Origin: Hymenopellis radicata | Taxonomy: Eukaryota > Basidiomycota > Agaricomycetes > Agaricales > Physalacriaceae | Direction: 5' to 3' | Assembly: GCA_015501595.1 (NCBI GenBank) | Contig: JADNRX010000013.1 | Location: 124,001-188,000, forward strand | DNA: 64,000 nucleotides | Part shown: piece by piece, positions 1 to 10,481 of the stretch | Position numbering within the stretch: the stretch's first letter is position 1 | Layout of the letters: each line of letters opens with the position of its first letter | Made by a program: the position numbers and the translations under genes | The notes under the pieces: generated by a model | Seen by the model: the letters and a program-made list of their open reading frames with translations, nothing else | Database searches by the model: none | What the model was told of the DNA's origin: nothing

Positions 1-245
1 CCTGGCTCAGTACTATTAATCGCGTCAATACCCAAGTCCAAAAGGTCCGTCTAACGACTTTCTGCTCTCTTCAGCAACTGATATACTCTCAGACCCTAGT
101 CCTTGTATACGTGACTATTCCTTCCAAGTCGCGAGTTCCTGTCGATGCCCTCCACACACCAGCGGTGTTGTCTTACTTTTCTGTACGCGAAGTCGTTGTT
201 CGGAGGTTCATACCGTCGCGCATGCGCGATTAGACGTCTTGACAT
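1..245 (-). CDS. possible 5' part of a gene running off the left edge
   Basis: A candidate start ATG lies at 243-245 and opens a reading MSRRLIAHARRYEPP that stays open to a GTAAG donor near 174. A likely acceptor near 44 leads into a second exon reading TDLLDLGIDAINSTEP up to the window edge. The DLLDL string resembles a clathrin-box motif, but it is too short for an assignment. The middle part could hold one or two further introns. If real, it lies tandem to the SAC3/GANP gene, whose stop is about 170 bp from this ATG. No function is proposed, and the stretch could equally be non-coding. Confidence 0.22.
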
Positions 246-414
246 TCTTGATGTATATTACACCTTCTTGTAAATGCTGGCTCTCAGATCCATAAAAGAT
301 GATACAGTGGCGAGGATGAGAACAGACATGCATGTTCAGGACAAGAACAAATGTGAAAAAGGAAACAATAATGATAGTTGAGAAGTAAATGAAGTGACAA
401 GTGCAGAGGAAAGG

Positions 415-2157
415 CTATATTGCGCCTTTGATATTGACTCTTCTGTATTTCATGTCATACGCCTTCAGCAGGTCTGACGACGCAGACTTGAGATCAAGAA
501 TTTTGTCCTTATCCGAGCTGTTGGGATTTGTGTACGTTGCAACCGAATGTTCCGACATAAATGTGAGCGTCTCTTCAAGGGAGCTAAACGCAAGCTCCTG
601 ATGGAGGAAATTGAGCGGGATAACTTTGTAACTGGATGCAGGATGAGCTTTATGTGCGACTAAGAGTTAAGCCACTGACGCTTTTGAGATGACGAGCAGC
701 GCCTTTGCTCGTTCTCGTGCTATGAGATGATCCATAATGTAGCCACCCATTTTAGGAGCACCCATATACAACTTGAAAAGAGAGTGATAGTTGCCCATCG
801 TCAGAGCCCGTTGAACAGATAAAGCGTGTTGTACCACTGGGTCCTCCTTCTGTTGACGAGTTAGCTGACCTACGTAGAGATTCAATTCTGCGGACAGCTT
901 GTCATCGGGAATAAACATCGTAATAAAGAAAACACACCACTTCTGTTACGCCCATGTAACAGCATGAGAATTCGATAGGCAGTAAATTCGCTTTGCTCTC
1001 CGGGTATACCGAGTTCGTATAAGTTTTTCAGAGTGGACTGACATTGATTGAATTCGACCATATCGTTCTAACACATCTGTGAGGGCAGAGTCAGAAGGAA
1101 CGGGCGTAAACGCACGCTTTCTAAGGCGATACGCGCATGTATCTCGTATACTTTGACAGTAAAATCATTTTTGATGCGTTGCACCTGGAAGCATGAGGGG
1201 CAGAAGACGTACAGAGGAAAAACGCGTACCGTCAAATCCTGGCGAAGACTCTTAAACTGGTTACATATCCAATCATAAGAGCTCTTGTCCTTCCATCGCT
1301 TCTTTAGTTCGACGAGTGTTTGTTGTAGGATAGGATATGGTCGAATTTGCTCAGGTTTTGGTTCCTACGTTCACAGTGAGCGACCACATGCTGGAGCGGC
1401 AGTAAACAAGAGTACCGAAGTAAGGCGAAGATAGTCTTTGAATAAGGTCGTGGAGGTGCCGACTATGGTATGTCTGTCCCAATCGATTACATTCTGCATG
1501 TAAATGAAGATGAGGCGTCCTAGAATGAAGCACAGCATGCTTACCGGATCGGCCTCGGAGTCATCACGACTACCATATAGTGATATTCGAGAGGAGGTCT
1601 GGTTGTTGAATTGCGAATAATTCGACTTGAGTGATTTCTGTCGTTCGATTTCGTGTTCCCGTTGAAAACGTTGTGCGCGCCTATTCAGAGCTGCAGGATC
1701 GCTAAAGTCCGAGGAAGATGATGAAGCGGCAAGCTTGGCGGCTTTCTTGGTCTTTTTGCTGATCGGTGCCGGAGAGGGAGATTCGACGACTATGGAAGAG
1801 GGTCATTTTGAGGTATCACACGATGCATAACACACGTTTTGCGCTTGAGATTAGTTATCACCGGCGGAGGTTTTGGTAGTAGACTGTATCAAGACATCAA
1901 CGGCATGAGATAGCGAAAGCACAAAGCGCAGAACGGAACCTTTGCAGTTGAACGCCCGCCCAGTCCGTCGTCCAGAGTGTTTGGGCCGCGAAGGCGTCAG
2001 CAATTACCTTTCTAAGTTCCGCCTGAGCCTCTGCTTTGTTGCTGTCTGTCATTTGTCCCAAGCATTTTGCGACCCAGTCTCTGGTGGATGGTCAGCAAGC
2101 ACAGCGCATGCGCTCGTCGGCTTACTTAAGTTGCGGCGGCCACGACGCTGCAGACAT
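415..2157 (-). CDS. THP3: SAC3/GANP domain protein, Thp3/LENG8 type
   Basis: Family proteins of the Thp3 (yeast) / LENG8 (human) type act in transcription elongation, splicing-linked mRNA processing and export, with Csn12 as yeast partner. Spliced, the protein starts MSAASWPPQLKDWVAKC; the first intron falls after 2126 and the second exon begins at 2080. A basic serine-rich linker follows (around 1630-1800). The conserved core reads VIDWDRHTIVGTSTTLFKDY, then CNQFKSLRQDLTVQ, GDMVEFNQCQSTLKNLYELG and RALTMGNYHSLFKLY, which are the SAC3/GANP blocks in order. The last exon ends YRRVNIKGAI. There are at least five introns. The start was chosen because it restores the family's WPP-L-x-WV opening; the next in-frame ATG (2050-2052) would cut it off. 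I see no break in the frame. Confidence 0.86.
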
Positions 2158-2377
2158 CTGTTTCGTCGGCGATGGTCGGGAAGTGATGGAACTACAGTGA
2201 TAGAGAGCAGACGAGATACAAGACAAGGATAAGACGACGGAAATGTCGCTGGCTCGGAGTGAGGTTTGGATGTAAGGTTAGGTCTTCAGTAAACAACACC
2301 AAATTGAATCGACCAATGATGGAAATTAATTATTGAACCCGGTATCTAGACTACACAGTACACCTTTCTAATGAGCT

Positions 2378-3679
2378 CCGTTGTCTTTAGGAGGGTCGTA
2401 GACTAACAACAACGCGTCAATACACGGTCCATTTCACCGAAAAGGTTACTCACAGATTTTCCTGTTTTTAATCGGGCCCCACTTGAAGCGCTTAACGTAG
2501 ATGCTGAGAACGAAAAGAGTCGATAAAAGCACGACGGCCTTGAGTCCATACTTCTTCCTCTCATCGTGTTCTGGCTCTGCTGCCCAGTGCAAGAAAGTCA
2601 CAACGTCCTTGGCCATTTGAGAGGTTGTCGCCGGAGTTCCTGAAAGACAGAATGAAGATGTGAAAAGAAGATCATGCATGAATACCTACCATCGTCATAC
2701 TCGACCAAGCCATCGAAAAGAACACGGGCCATAGAGATTGCTCCACCGGGGAAGTAGGGGTTGTAATTCATGCCTTCTCGGATCTCAACACCAGCGGGAG
2801 CATCAACATATCCAGTCAAGAGCGCGAAAATGTAGTCCTAGGGAATGAATTAGACAGACATTTTATGTTTGAGTAACAAGGACGCGTACCGGACCGCCGT
2901 GGCGAGCCTTGGCCATCAAGCTAAGGTCGGGAGGTAAAGCACCAGCATTGCCAGCGCGAGCGGCCTCCTCATTGGGGTAAGGAGGGGGCATGTAATCGGC
3001 GAGCTTTCCGGGGCGCATGAACATCTCTCCCTCGTCGTTGGGACCGTCTTGGTATTCAACCTCTTCGGCCATAGCACGCGCCTCGTCAGCAGTGTGCGAC
3101 ACGCCAACCAAGGTGCGCCAGGCGATACGGTCAAGAGAATGGCAAGCGGCACATACTTCACGGTATACCTGGTAGCCACGGCGGATACTAAAAAGGTTCA
3201 ATCACGTCGGTAGCAGCTCATAATAGTGACAGCTGGACGAACCTAGCATGGTCGAATGTGTCTAAAAGACCCTTCTGAGGCCACGGGTAGACGGGTGGGT
3301 GAAGACCTTCGTCGCTGAGGTGGCTGGCGTGAGCCTCACCAATGAAGGGGAGAGTGCCATATACATGGGTATACCAGGCGATGGTGCCCACTGTTAGTAG
3401 TGACGCCGACGCGAGCGTTATGTTGGAGTTGACAAACGACTATTACACGCAATTAGAGCTCTATTAGGAGGCGCAGAAGGAAGGTAAACCTCAAAAGCGT
3501 TCGAACTCGAACCCGCATTTGAGGAGGCGAAGCGGACCTGTGTCTAGGATGAGATGGTCTGCAGACTTTTCCGGTGGACAACGCACCCCAGCCGACCTAG
3601 AGCCTGCCTTCAAGGTCGATACCGACGCTCTGAGGGCGCCAGCATTCTTCAAGGCCGTAGCGGGCAGCCTTGCAAGCAT
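2378..3679 (-). CDS. CYT1: cytochrome c1, heme subunit of complex III
   Basis: This is the membrane-anchored c-type cytochrome of the bc1 complex. It carries electrons from the Rieske protein to cytochrome c on the intermembrane-space side of the mitochondrial inner membrane. The N-terminus [17 protein letters not shown] is a basic, acid-free presequence. The heme motif CAACH follows [10 protein letters not shown]. The distal part shows [19 protein letters not shown] and [17 protein letters not shown], with a methionine in the expected axial-ligand region. A single C-terminal membrane helix ([19 protein letters not shown]) precedes the tail [16 protein letters not shown]. That tail needs a last small intron at about 2395-2450; without it the frame would stop at KICE. 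There are about six introns and no frame break. Confidence 0.97.
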
Positions 3680-4152
3680 TTTCGTCGAAGGGTTTTGGCG
3701 GAAAGAATAGAAACTAGCTGTCACGAGTTTGGTGGCGGGATACCTCGGGATGCAAGTGACCAATTAGGTGCCGGCGATTCTCCAGCCCCAGGTACGAAAT
3801 TTGAATTACCCAGTCTGGACTCGGGCGACATGCAGTCCTTGTGTGGCGTCTCTACTACTACTAGGTTGAGATCAACATATCATTCTGCATTCTTCGTCTT
3901 ACAAACCGCCCTCAATTATGGAGGTATGAAACGAGGCTACACTTGCGAGAATAACATTAGCTCTGAAGAGTCCTTCATTAGGCGTACACGCTATCATGAT
4001 ACTAGATAAAACAAGACAGAAATCTGTATACAAGGCGGACAGAGAGTGACATTAATAGAAAACATTCATAGAAGACGATGGAGAAAACGAGTCCGCGGTG
4101 AACGAGACATCATGGAACCGCCGACGTGCTTGCTGAACGGTCGTAACAGTAC
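3680..4152. other. intergenic: CYT1 upstream region
   Basis: This separates the CYT1 start from the stop of the CYSTM gene, both on the minus strand. It should hold the CYT1 promoter and the CYSTM 5'-to-3' boundary of the next transcript. The open frames on the plus strand lack homology and codon structure that I recognise. I see no repeat or RNA gene. Confidence 0.5.
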
Positions 4153-4729
4153 TTAGAAGATGCAATCACAGATTTCTGGCATGTCATTTGGTCATCATAA
4201 CACATTGAACGTTGCGAGAACGCACCTTCGGCACAGCAGCAGAGACACATTCCTGCCAAACATGCCATGCATCCACCTCCCCCCATCCCTCCTCCACTTT
4301 TCTCGGGCTGTTGCCTGGGTACAATGTCAGATCCAAACGCAGGCTCACATACGTGGCACGTACACAATGACGGTCTGAGGCTGCTGTTGAGGCTGGTACC
4401 CTTGCTGCGGATATCCGCCACCCTTTGTGCAATTGAGAACAGATGAAAGTGACAAAAACGCAGTGAAAGCCTCACATAATTTGGCTGTTGTTGAGGATAC
4501 CCTTGATACGACTGTTGTGGTTGCTGGGGTTGCTGGGGGTTATGAATGATTAAGCGCCTCAATGCTTCAGGAAATCGTGCAAACCTGTGGGTAATAACCT
4601 TGCCCAGGTGGTGGTCCTAGAAAAAGTTCGACGCTGATAATCGTGTAACAAAGGAGAACACGCACCTTGTGGCGGGTAGTACTGGCCACCTTGCGGTTTG
4701 TTGTTTCCATAATAATCGTTAGCGGACAT
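4153..4729 (-). CDS. small proline/glutamine/tyrosine-rich protein with a cysteine-rich CYSTM-like C-terminus
   Basis: The spliced protein begins MSANDYYGNNKPQGGQYYPP, continues with repeated GYPQQ/QQPQQP segments and ends in a short cysteine block GGGGCMACLAGMCLCCCAEE-ICDCIF. That layout (Q/P/Y-rich arm followed by a palmitoylation-prone cysteine helix at the extreme C-terminus) is that of CYSTM proteins, small stress-linked tail-anchored membrane proteins in eukaryotes. The last intron runs from a GTGCGT donor near 4225 to an acceptor just before 4175; splicing it is needed to reach the ICDCIF ending. There are about four introns in under 600 bp. The substrate or partner cannot be read from sequence. 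A TATATA string near 4914-4920 on this strand could serve its promoter. Confidence 0.72.
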
Positions 4730-5098
4730 GGCGTGCGTTTAGGTCGTTGTTGTGGGAAGGACGAAAATCAATCGCTTATGTATCCGTGACCACGTGCCGC
4801 AGCTTCTCTGCATCGCCTCGATGCTCAAAATTAGCTGACTCCAAGAAATCGCTCTAGAAAGCGGCACGAAAACAGCGGATCGCCGATGGCTGTACCGTAG
4901 CTGTGCAGTTGACCTATATACAGTAATCGAAACAGTGCATTGGAATGAAGACGAAGGCAATAAACATAATCGACTTGTGGTCCAAGTACGAAGTGATGTA
5001 ACGAAGGTCTACAATGGTATTTCGAACGAAAGATGAAGCCCAGTCAAAGTGTCTTCAAGTAGAACGAAGGGATCAAAAGAATAGAGACCTAGGTCTGC
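4730..5098. other. intergenic: CYSTM gene promoter region
   Basis: This stretch between the CYSTM start and the velvet stop contains a TATATA string near 4914-4920, about 190 bp upstream of the CYSTM ATG. Nothing else in it is recognisable; the open frames it contains have no coding character. Confidence 0.45.
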
Positions 5099-6056
5099 GG
5101 CAGGAAAGAAAACATTCTCGCGCCTTGCCGAAGGAAGGCCTGAGTCAGTCGTGTGTGTCCTTGAAGATTCTCAGAAGACCTCGACTATCTGGAGACATTG
5201 ACTTACCGTGGGCAGTATACTGAGCTTGCGGGACAACGTCAAAGGATTCTGTGTCGGCGCTAGTGAGGAATTCGGTGGTCTCAGCCATTCTGACATGACC
5301 CGACGAATCTGTGCTAAATGGACTATAATTAATGAATAAAACCATTTTCTACAACCGGTTCAGACCACTCGCCTTCCAATTTTCAAGAGCGAAACTCTGA
5401 GACGAAAGCGTCCCTGCCACCGAATACTGACATCGGGAAAGAGAAAGAATAATCCCATATTACCCTGTAGATCTTCAAGGAGATCCACGGCCGAAACGAG
5501 ATTTCCATAGAGGATAGGTGGTCCCTGCTCGCTTTGCCAGTTGGCATCAATGCGTCTCTCCCCAGTAACTGGGTAAAGAGATAGATGTGTAATAAGGAAT
5601 GGCAACTCGTCTTCGCTATGACATCGTGGATGATGAGCGATGTCAAAGAGGAAGACAATAAGCGCATCACTCACGGGACGAAATCCATTCCCCTTGCATC
5701 CGTCACAGTCAGTCGCGCAACCAGTGGCGGAGTTAGCGGTAATCTGGACAGACTAGCGTTGCGAAATTCGGCTGTTGTTTTCGGATTTTGAATCACTTCC
5801 AGATGATAATGATACGGTCTGAAAATTAATGAGGGGAACGATAGGGAAATGAAATTCCAAATATGTACTTGGGATGATCGTTGGACAAAAGAGACGCCAC
5901 CCGAATGCGAGGGTAAGACCTGACATGGTCGAGTGGAGGCGGACGTGAGGAAGAGCCTTGTCCGGAGGAGGCCGAAGAAGACTGGAGGTTACTCTGCGCA
6001 AAACTCTGACTAGTAAAGGACTGTGGCGATTGAGTAGGGTCAATACTAATTCGCAT
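5099..6056 (-). CDS. velvet-domain regulatory protein
   Basis: Velvet proteins are fungal transcription regulators with an NF-kappaB-like DNA-binding fold; they couple development, light response and secondary metabolism and act as homo- or heterodimers in the nucleus. After a Ser/Gln/Pro-rich N-terminus the domain reads PYHYHLEVIQNPKTTAEFRN, LTPPLVARLTVTD, then PPILYGNLVSAVDLLED and GLFFLFPDVSIRWQGRFRLR, followed by TESFDVVPQAQYTAHG and LTQAFLRQGARM near the C-terminus. These blocks are in velvet order and are split by four introns. One of them appears to need a GC-AG splice (5314-5372). The ATG at 6054-6056 was taken as start; an in-frame ATG at 6156-6158 would add about 34 residues. I cannot place it in the VeA, VelB or VosA class by eye. 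Confidence 0.83.
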
Positions 6057-6731
6057 GCATCTGGAGACGCGTGGGTATCGGTAAGTCAAGATATTGAGGT
6101 ATTTTGATCGTGAAGTGTGGCGATGGATGCTTGCATGAGCAAACACGCGCTGATGCATCTTCACAACGGCGTCGCAACGAGACTAAGGACCATCAGTAGC
6201 CGGTACGCAACAGAGGAAAACAATAAAACTAGCCCTCATTTTACGACGTTGCCGGAGATCGTGCACAAGCATGTGGGATGGCGCGAGAGCCGGAGGACTA
6301 ACAAAAGATATATGATGAGGGGCGTAACGATCTTCAAAGTCGTGAACGGAACGGTGGTGCAGGGGCGTGACGAGCGTGAAAAGATGAGCCATCATTAACT
6401 GGCGAGCACCAGTAGCTGGTATACGTGGCAATGCACAGCTAAATCAGAAAGTGGCTTCAGAGAAACACAACATTTATATCCTTTCGCCGAAGGGATGACG
6501 TCCAATGCCATCGAGGGAATAAAACGAGGTTGAAGACACATCACTTAAGGTTCTGGAAGTATGTCAGAGATCGGGGGCCCTGATATGGCAAACGATATGC
6601 CGCGAACTAACTGAAAAAGACAACTGATGGGTAGACATCAGCGAAGTCGCATGTAGAAATACAAAAACTTGTGCTCACAAGCTCAGAAGGGTTAAGAAGA
6701 GAGGGGTCTATTAGCGAAGGTAATCTAACGG
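6057..6731. other. intergenic: velvet upstream region / TIM23 3' flank
   Basis: This is about 675 bp between the velvet start and the TIM23 stop. It probably contains the velvet promoter and 5' leader, and possibly an extra 5' exon, since the velvet frame stays open upstream to 6158. Open frames on both strands here look like chance frames: no conserved motif and poor codon periodicity. Confidence 0.4.
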
Positions 6732-7656
6732 TTAAACAATCTTTTTAACGTAACTCCAAACTCCTGCGCAACCAGACATGAAAATGGCGGCTGTGAGCGC
6801 TGGTTTTATTCCGGCTGAAAAGGTGTGAAGATCCCGGAGAAACGAGCGCCAGAAACACAAGGAACGTACCAGTTGACTTGTAGAGAGCTCCCGTAATACC
6901 ACCAGCCCCCATGCTTCCGAGTATATCGTGTTTCCCTCTGGCAGAGTCAATTGAGGAGTTTACTCCATTGTATACCAGGGCTATCGAAAGAATTAATTGT
7001 GAAGGAGCATCGGTGACTGAAATCGACGGACCGAGAACACCAGCGGAGTTGCCAATAAATGTGCCTCGACGAGTGACGGAATTGAGGATACTGTTGATCC
7101 GTAACCTGCTATTAGACACCGCAAGCGGCCTTGCAGCACCTTCACGCAAGCCCCAGAAACCCCCAAGAGCGAGACCTTGGTAAACCAGGGTGAGCATGTG
7201 ACGGAGGAAAACAATAAGGAGGACTAAAGATGGTACAGCAGGGGGACATCCGAGATGTCGCGATAAGGTGAGAGTGAATTCAGGGAGAACAACGAGGCCC
7301 GAAGCGAGAAAGAAGGAGCGAAAACGGTAATGTGAAAGAGATCCCAACGCACCACCGAGATACATGGTACCAGTTCCATAACATAAATCGTCACTCCAGC
7401 CACGCGAAGGAAGTGGGGTCCCAGCTCCAGGGACGTCGGTTGTCTTGTCATCTTCGAGAAGGAGATAGTCCAATTTGTCACCGAATTCTGCGAGCGGGTG
7501 CAGCTTTGCGGGATCATACGCGCCCATTAACAGGTCTGATGCTGTAACTGGACCGTCCGATGACGACGACGCGCTCTCACCACGGTGAAAGACCGCATTT
7601 CTAAGGTACTCGGTGGCGCTACTGCGGTGCGAGTCTGAGTTGGGCGACGTCGACAT
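6732..7656 (-). CDS. TIM23: TIM23, channel subunit of the presequence translocase
   Basis: Tim23 is the central subunit of the TIM23 complex, which moves presequence-bearing proteins across or into the mitochondrial inner membrane. An N-terminal Ser-rich domain (MSTSPNSDSHRSSATEYLRN) is followed by SDDLCYGTGTMYLGG and the four-helix Tim17/22/23 domain: LALGGFWGLREGAARPL, RLRINSILNSVTRRGTFIGN, VLALVYNGVNSSID and ITGALYKST. It ends SGCAGVWSYVKKIV. Three introns are clear: one of about 180 nt after MYLGG, and two of about 58 and 70 nt. The ATG at 7654-7656 is the start; open sequence upstream of it has no ATG. It is divergent from the TPR gene, with 130 bp between start codons. Confidence 0.95.
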
Positions 7657-7786
7657 TGCTGGCAGTGGCAAGGAGCTGGACAGTGACAAGGAAAGGATGA
7701 TGACCTAATTTGATGGGATAATTTTCAGCCACGTGGATCATTTTGCTTATGTAGTACGCTCCTCCGTGTCTTAACCAAATTCCTCA

Positions 7787-8743
7787 ATGCTGAAATTTGG
7801 GTCGCGACTTGTACGGTGTAGGCTCCCTTTGGCCGCTCGTCGCGTGACTCCTCGCGCTGTCTTGCCTGCTTTCACCTCGTCTAGGCGTGCGTGCCGTCTC
7901 TTGTTACCATCACGCCGCGTGAATTTAAACTGGGCTTCTGCTAGGATGGGCCACCTCTACCACTCCGCATTCTACTGCCGCTGATCCGGCCCAGGCTGAG
8001 CTGAATCGCTGTATCGAACAAGGAACTCAAAAACTAGAAGAAGGTGATCTTGAGGGCGCCAAAGCTTTGTACCGGCGTGGCGCAGACGTCAAACGCGACG
8101 CCAACATACTGTTCAATCTGGGTGTCACGCACTATCACCTAAGTCTGCTTATCCCCGTCGAGTCCTTCCGTTCTCTCATAATTGCGGACAGAGGAATTCG
8201 ACCAGGCTATCGCCGTATGGAAAGAATCAATCGACCTTCAGCCTGCGAGTCCAGACACACACACGAGTATGTAAATTTTGGCACATTCCCGACGCATCTG
8301 ACGCGTGTCTCGCGCATAGACTTAGCCAGCGCATATGTCATCTGCGCTGAACCCCGTCCGGACCTCGCATTGCACCATCTACGGTACGTCAACACACATC
8401 CACTCTTACCGCGTTCCAACGATGCATGACTTAGTATTGCTGCTTCGCTTGTCCCGGAAGACCCTGAAATTGCTTTCAACTTGGCCGTGATTCTCGAAGC
8501 TAGTAAGCCTCGTCTTTAATTATGTTAGGGTCACTGTAAACCTTGAGCTCAGCCGGTCAACTCGAGGAGGCATTGGAACAGTACAAACGAAGCAAAAAAT
8601 TTGGCGTCGAGCGTGCAGCAATGCACATTCGCAATGTCTACACTCTTCTTTTTTCACATTTGTCCCAGACTGATAGTTCGCAGGTCAGCGCCAAAATTCT
8701 CGGTCAGCGATTGCAGGCCGCGGAAAAACCAGAGGAACCTTGA
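7787..8743 (+). CDS. TPR-repeat protein with a likely mitochondrial presequence
   Basis: The start MLKFGSRLVRCRLPLAARRV is arginine-rich without acidic residues, as expected of a matrix-targeting presequence. After a first intron the protein continues ADPAQAELNRCIEQGTQKLE and then shows helical TPR-like units: EGDLEGAKALYRRGADVKRD, NLGVTHYHLKEFDQAIAVW, NLASAYVICAEPRPDLALHH, AFNLAVILEATGQLEEALEQ. It ends LQAAEKPEEP. Six introns keep a continuous frame. TPR proteins serve as scaffolds; nothing in the sequence names the partner. A Ttc19-like role in the inner membrane is a guess only. It shares a 130 bp divergent promoter region with TIM23. Confidence 0.74.
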
Positions 8744-9063
8744 GCTTAGACTGACAGGTGTCTGTCTTCACTCGGAACCTCTAATTGTCTTTCACTGATC
8801 GTGTACAGGGTGCATCTCCAACGTCGACACGAAAGGCACGGTCTTGCGACATTTTCTAGTAGTCCTCGTCAATAGCCGAAGTGTTCAACCTACCAATCTG
8901 AGAATTTCTCGGTGGGGAATACATAGAGTTGATCACCCAAGGTGACATGTCTTGCTGTTAATGCGTGATACATGACAGAGTTACATAAATACCAGACAAT
9001 GGAGCAGTTCACAAAGTTCAGTAATTGGAGGGAGTGTGACTCGACAGAATTCTACAGAAACCT
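8744..9063. other. convergent intergenic region
   Basis: This 320 bp stretch separates the stops of the TPR gene (+) and the kinase-like gene (-). It is expected to hold both 3' UTRs and polyadenylation sites. I see no coding, RNA or repeat feature. Confidence 0.5.
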
Positions 9064-10274
9064 CTACTCGCGTCTGTCTTCAGAAACGTCCAAAATTGCC
9101 TCAGCGTCCTGCCCTGCAGGCTCAGCAACATGACTTTGCAATACCGCTGTGCTGCCCGACGCCGTATGTGAACTTGTTTCACGTCTGCGAGCAAATGCTT
9201 CGCCAGGTTCTCGGTTTCTGATAGATCCCCCGCGGATGCCTCTTCTATATCCGCCACCGCGCACACCACGATTCGCGGAGTATGGATAGGGACGTGAGCC
9301 TCGAGGACCTCTTCTAGAATGAACGGTGGCAAACTCCGGCGGCTGGACAGGTACGGAATCCCGTACTCTTTGCAAGATCGCTGAGACATCCTCCTGCGAG
9401 TAGGTAAGTGGTGTCTGATCTGGCGTCAGGTGAAGACAGCGGTCGAAGCCCTCGTGGTTCATTGGAGGGACATAGTCAGATGAAAACCGTGCGAGGACCT
9501 CCAGACCTTGCTCCGGACTCTTGATGGTGGGGTGTGATGAGCCTATTGAATGGTTGTGTACACGATATCATACACAATATAACACTTGAATCGATCTTAC
9601 GTTCTTTGAGCCGGAGCGCACAGATCTGTGGTACGATACGGTTATGGTAAAAAATCGTTACCAAACGAATGGCGCAGGCTCACCTCATACGGCGTGTCAA
9701 ATACAATAACAAAGATCAAAGTTCCGGGGAATTCGTGTGCTATGTCAATCCAATAACTCCTTTGCCTTAAAGAACGTCGTCTCAATATGACTCGGCAGTT
9801 TAGGGTTGACAGGGAAGCAAGAAAGACTCACGCCTCGTTGAAGTTCGTCCGGTCGATGCACACAGAATAGCCTTGGCGAAGACTGTCTCGCGCAAGCTGT
9901 TCTACTTTGCGTCTGTTCCCAAGATCGTCCTGATTGCACCGGCGAAATTTTGGGACGTGTTCCTGCAGCGCTTGTGCAAAGGTACTCTGAATATTTATTA
10001 CATGTCAGGAATCACACGGAGATCATGGGAGCTTCAATACCTTGCCTGATCCTACCAAACCAACCAGAATCAGAACAATCTGCTCGTTCATGCTGTTTGA
10101 TCCAAGCCTTGATGATAGTGCGGAGGCAAGGAGCGAAAACATAGAAATGCTATGGGAGAGTGTGATCAAGTGCTGTTTGAGCGCTGTACTTGATAATTTG
10201 ATTGTTCTAAACACCGAGTACCGCGAGGTGTAGAGTATGCCTACGGGAGACTGCTTGATTGTCCAGTTTGACAT
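9064..10274 (-). CDS. P-loop polynucleotide kinase-like (AAA_33) protein with an RG-rich tail
   Basis: The N-terminal half is a kinase domain of the PNKP / aprataxin-associated type. Its Walker A is VGLVGSGKST; next comes CNQDDLGNRRKVEQLARDSL, then YSVCIDRTNFNEAQRSYWID (the conserved DRTN block), then a lid-like segment ICALRLKERSSHPTI. The segment NHEGFDRCLHL closes the domain. PNKP-like enzymes phosphorylate 5'-OH ends of nucleic acids; the phosphatase half of true PNKP is absent. The C-terminus is rich in Arg and Gly (SANRGVRGGGYRRGIRGGS), an RNA-binding type tail. Four introns interrupt the kinase part. The start ATG is uncertain: 10272-10274 or the in-frame ATG at 10140-10142, which begins MFSLLASALSSRLG. 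Substrate (DNA or RNA) is unknown. Confidence 0.74.
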
Positions 10275-10481
10275 ATCGGCGATATGCGCAAGTCAGCCCG
10301 ACTCATCGACCGGAAGCTACGGTTCCGGAGCCGGTTCGTGACCATGCCGCCACAAGTGAACAATGCAGCATACGATATAAACATAACAAAAAATAAAAAC
10401 AACTATCCAACTCCCAAATAGCATTAGAATTACTACTACTGCTCACTGGTATATAGCGTGCTTCTCATAGTACAATACTTA

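Noticed and set aside
6117..6431. Open frames on both strands upstream of the velvet gene
   Set aside because: They overlap each other, lack domains and codon bias, and fit a promoter or 5' leader region.
7657..7689. Upstream extension of TIM23 by eleven residues
   Set aside because: The extension would begin with TTG; the first in-frame ATG is at 7654-7656.
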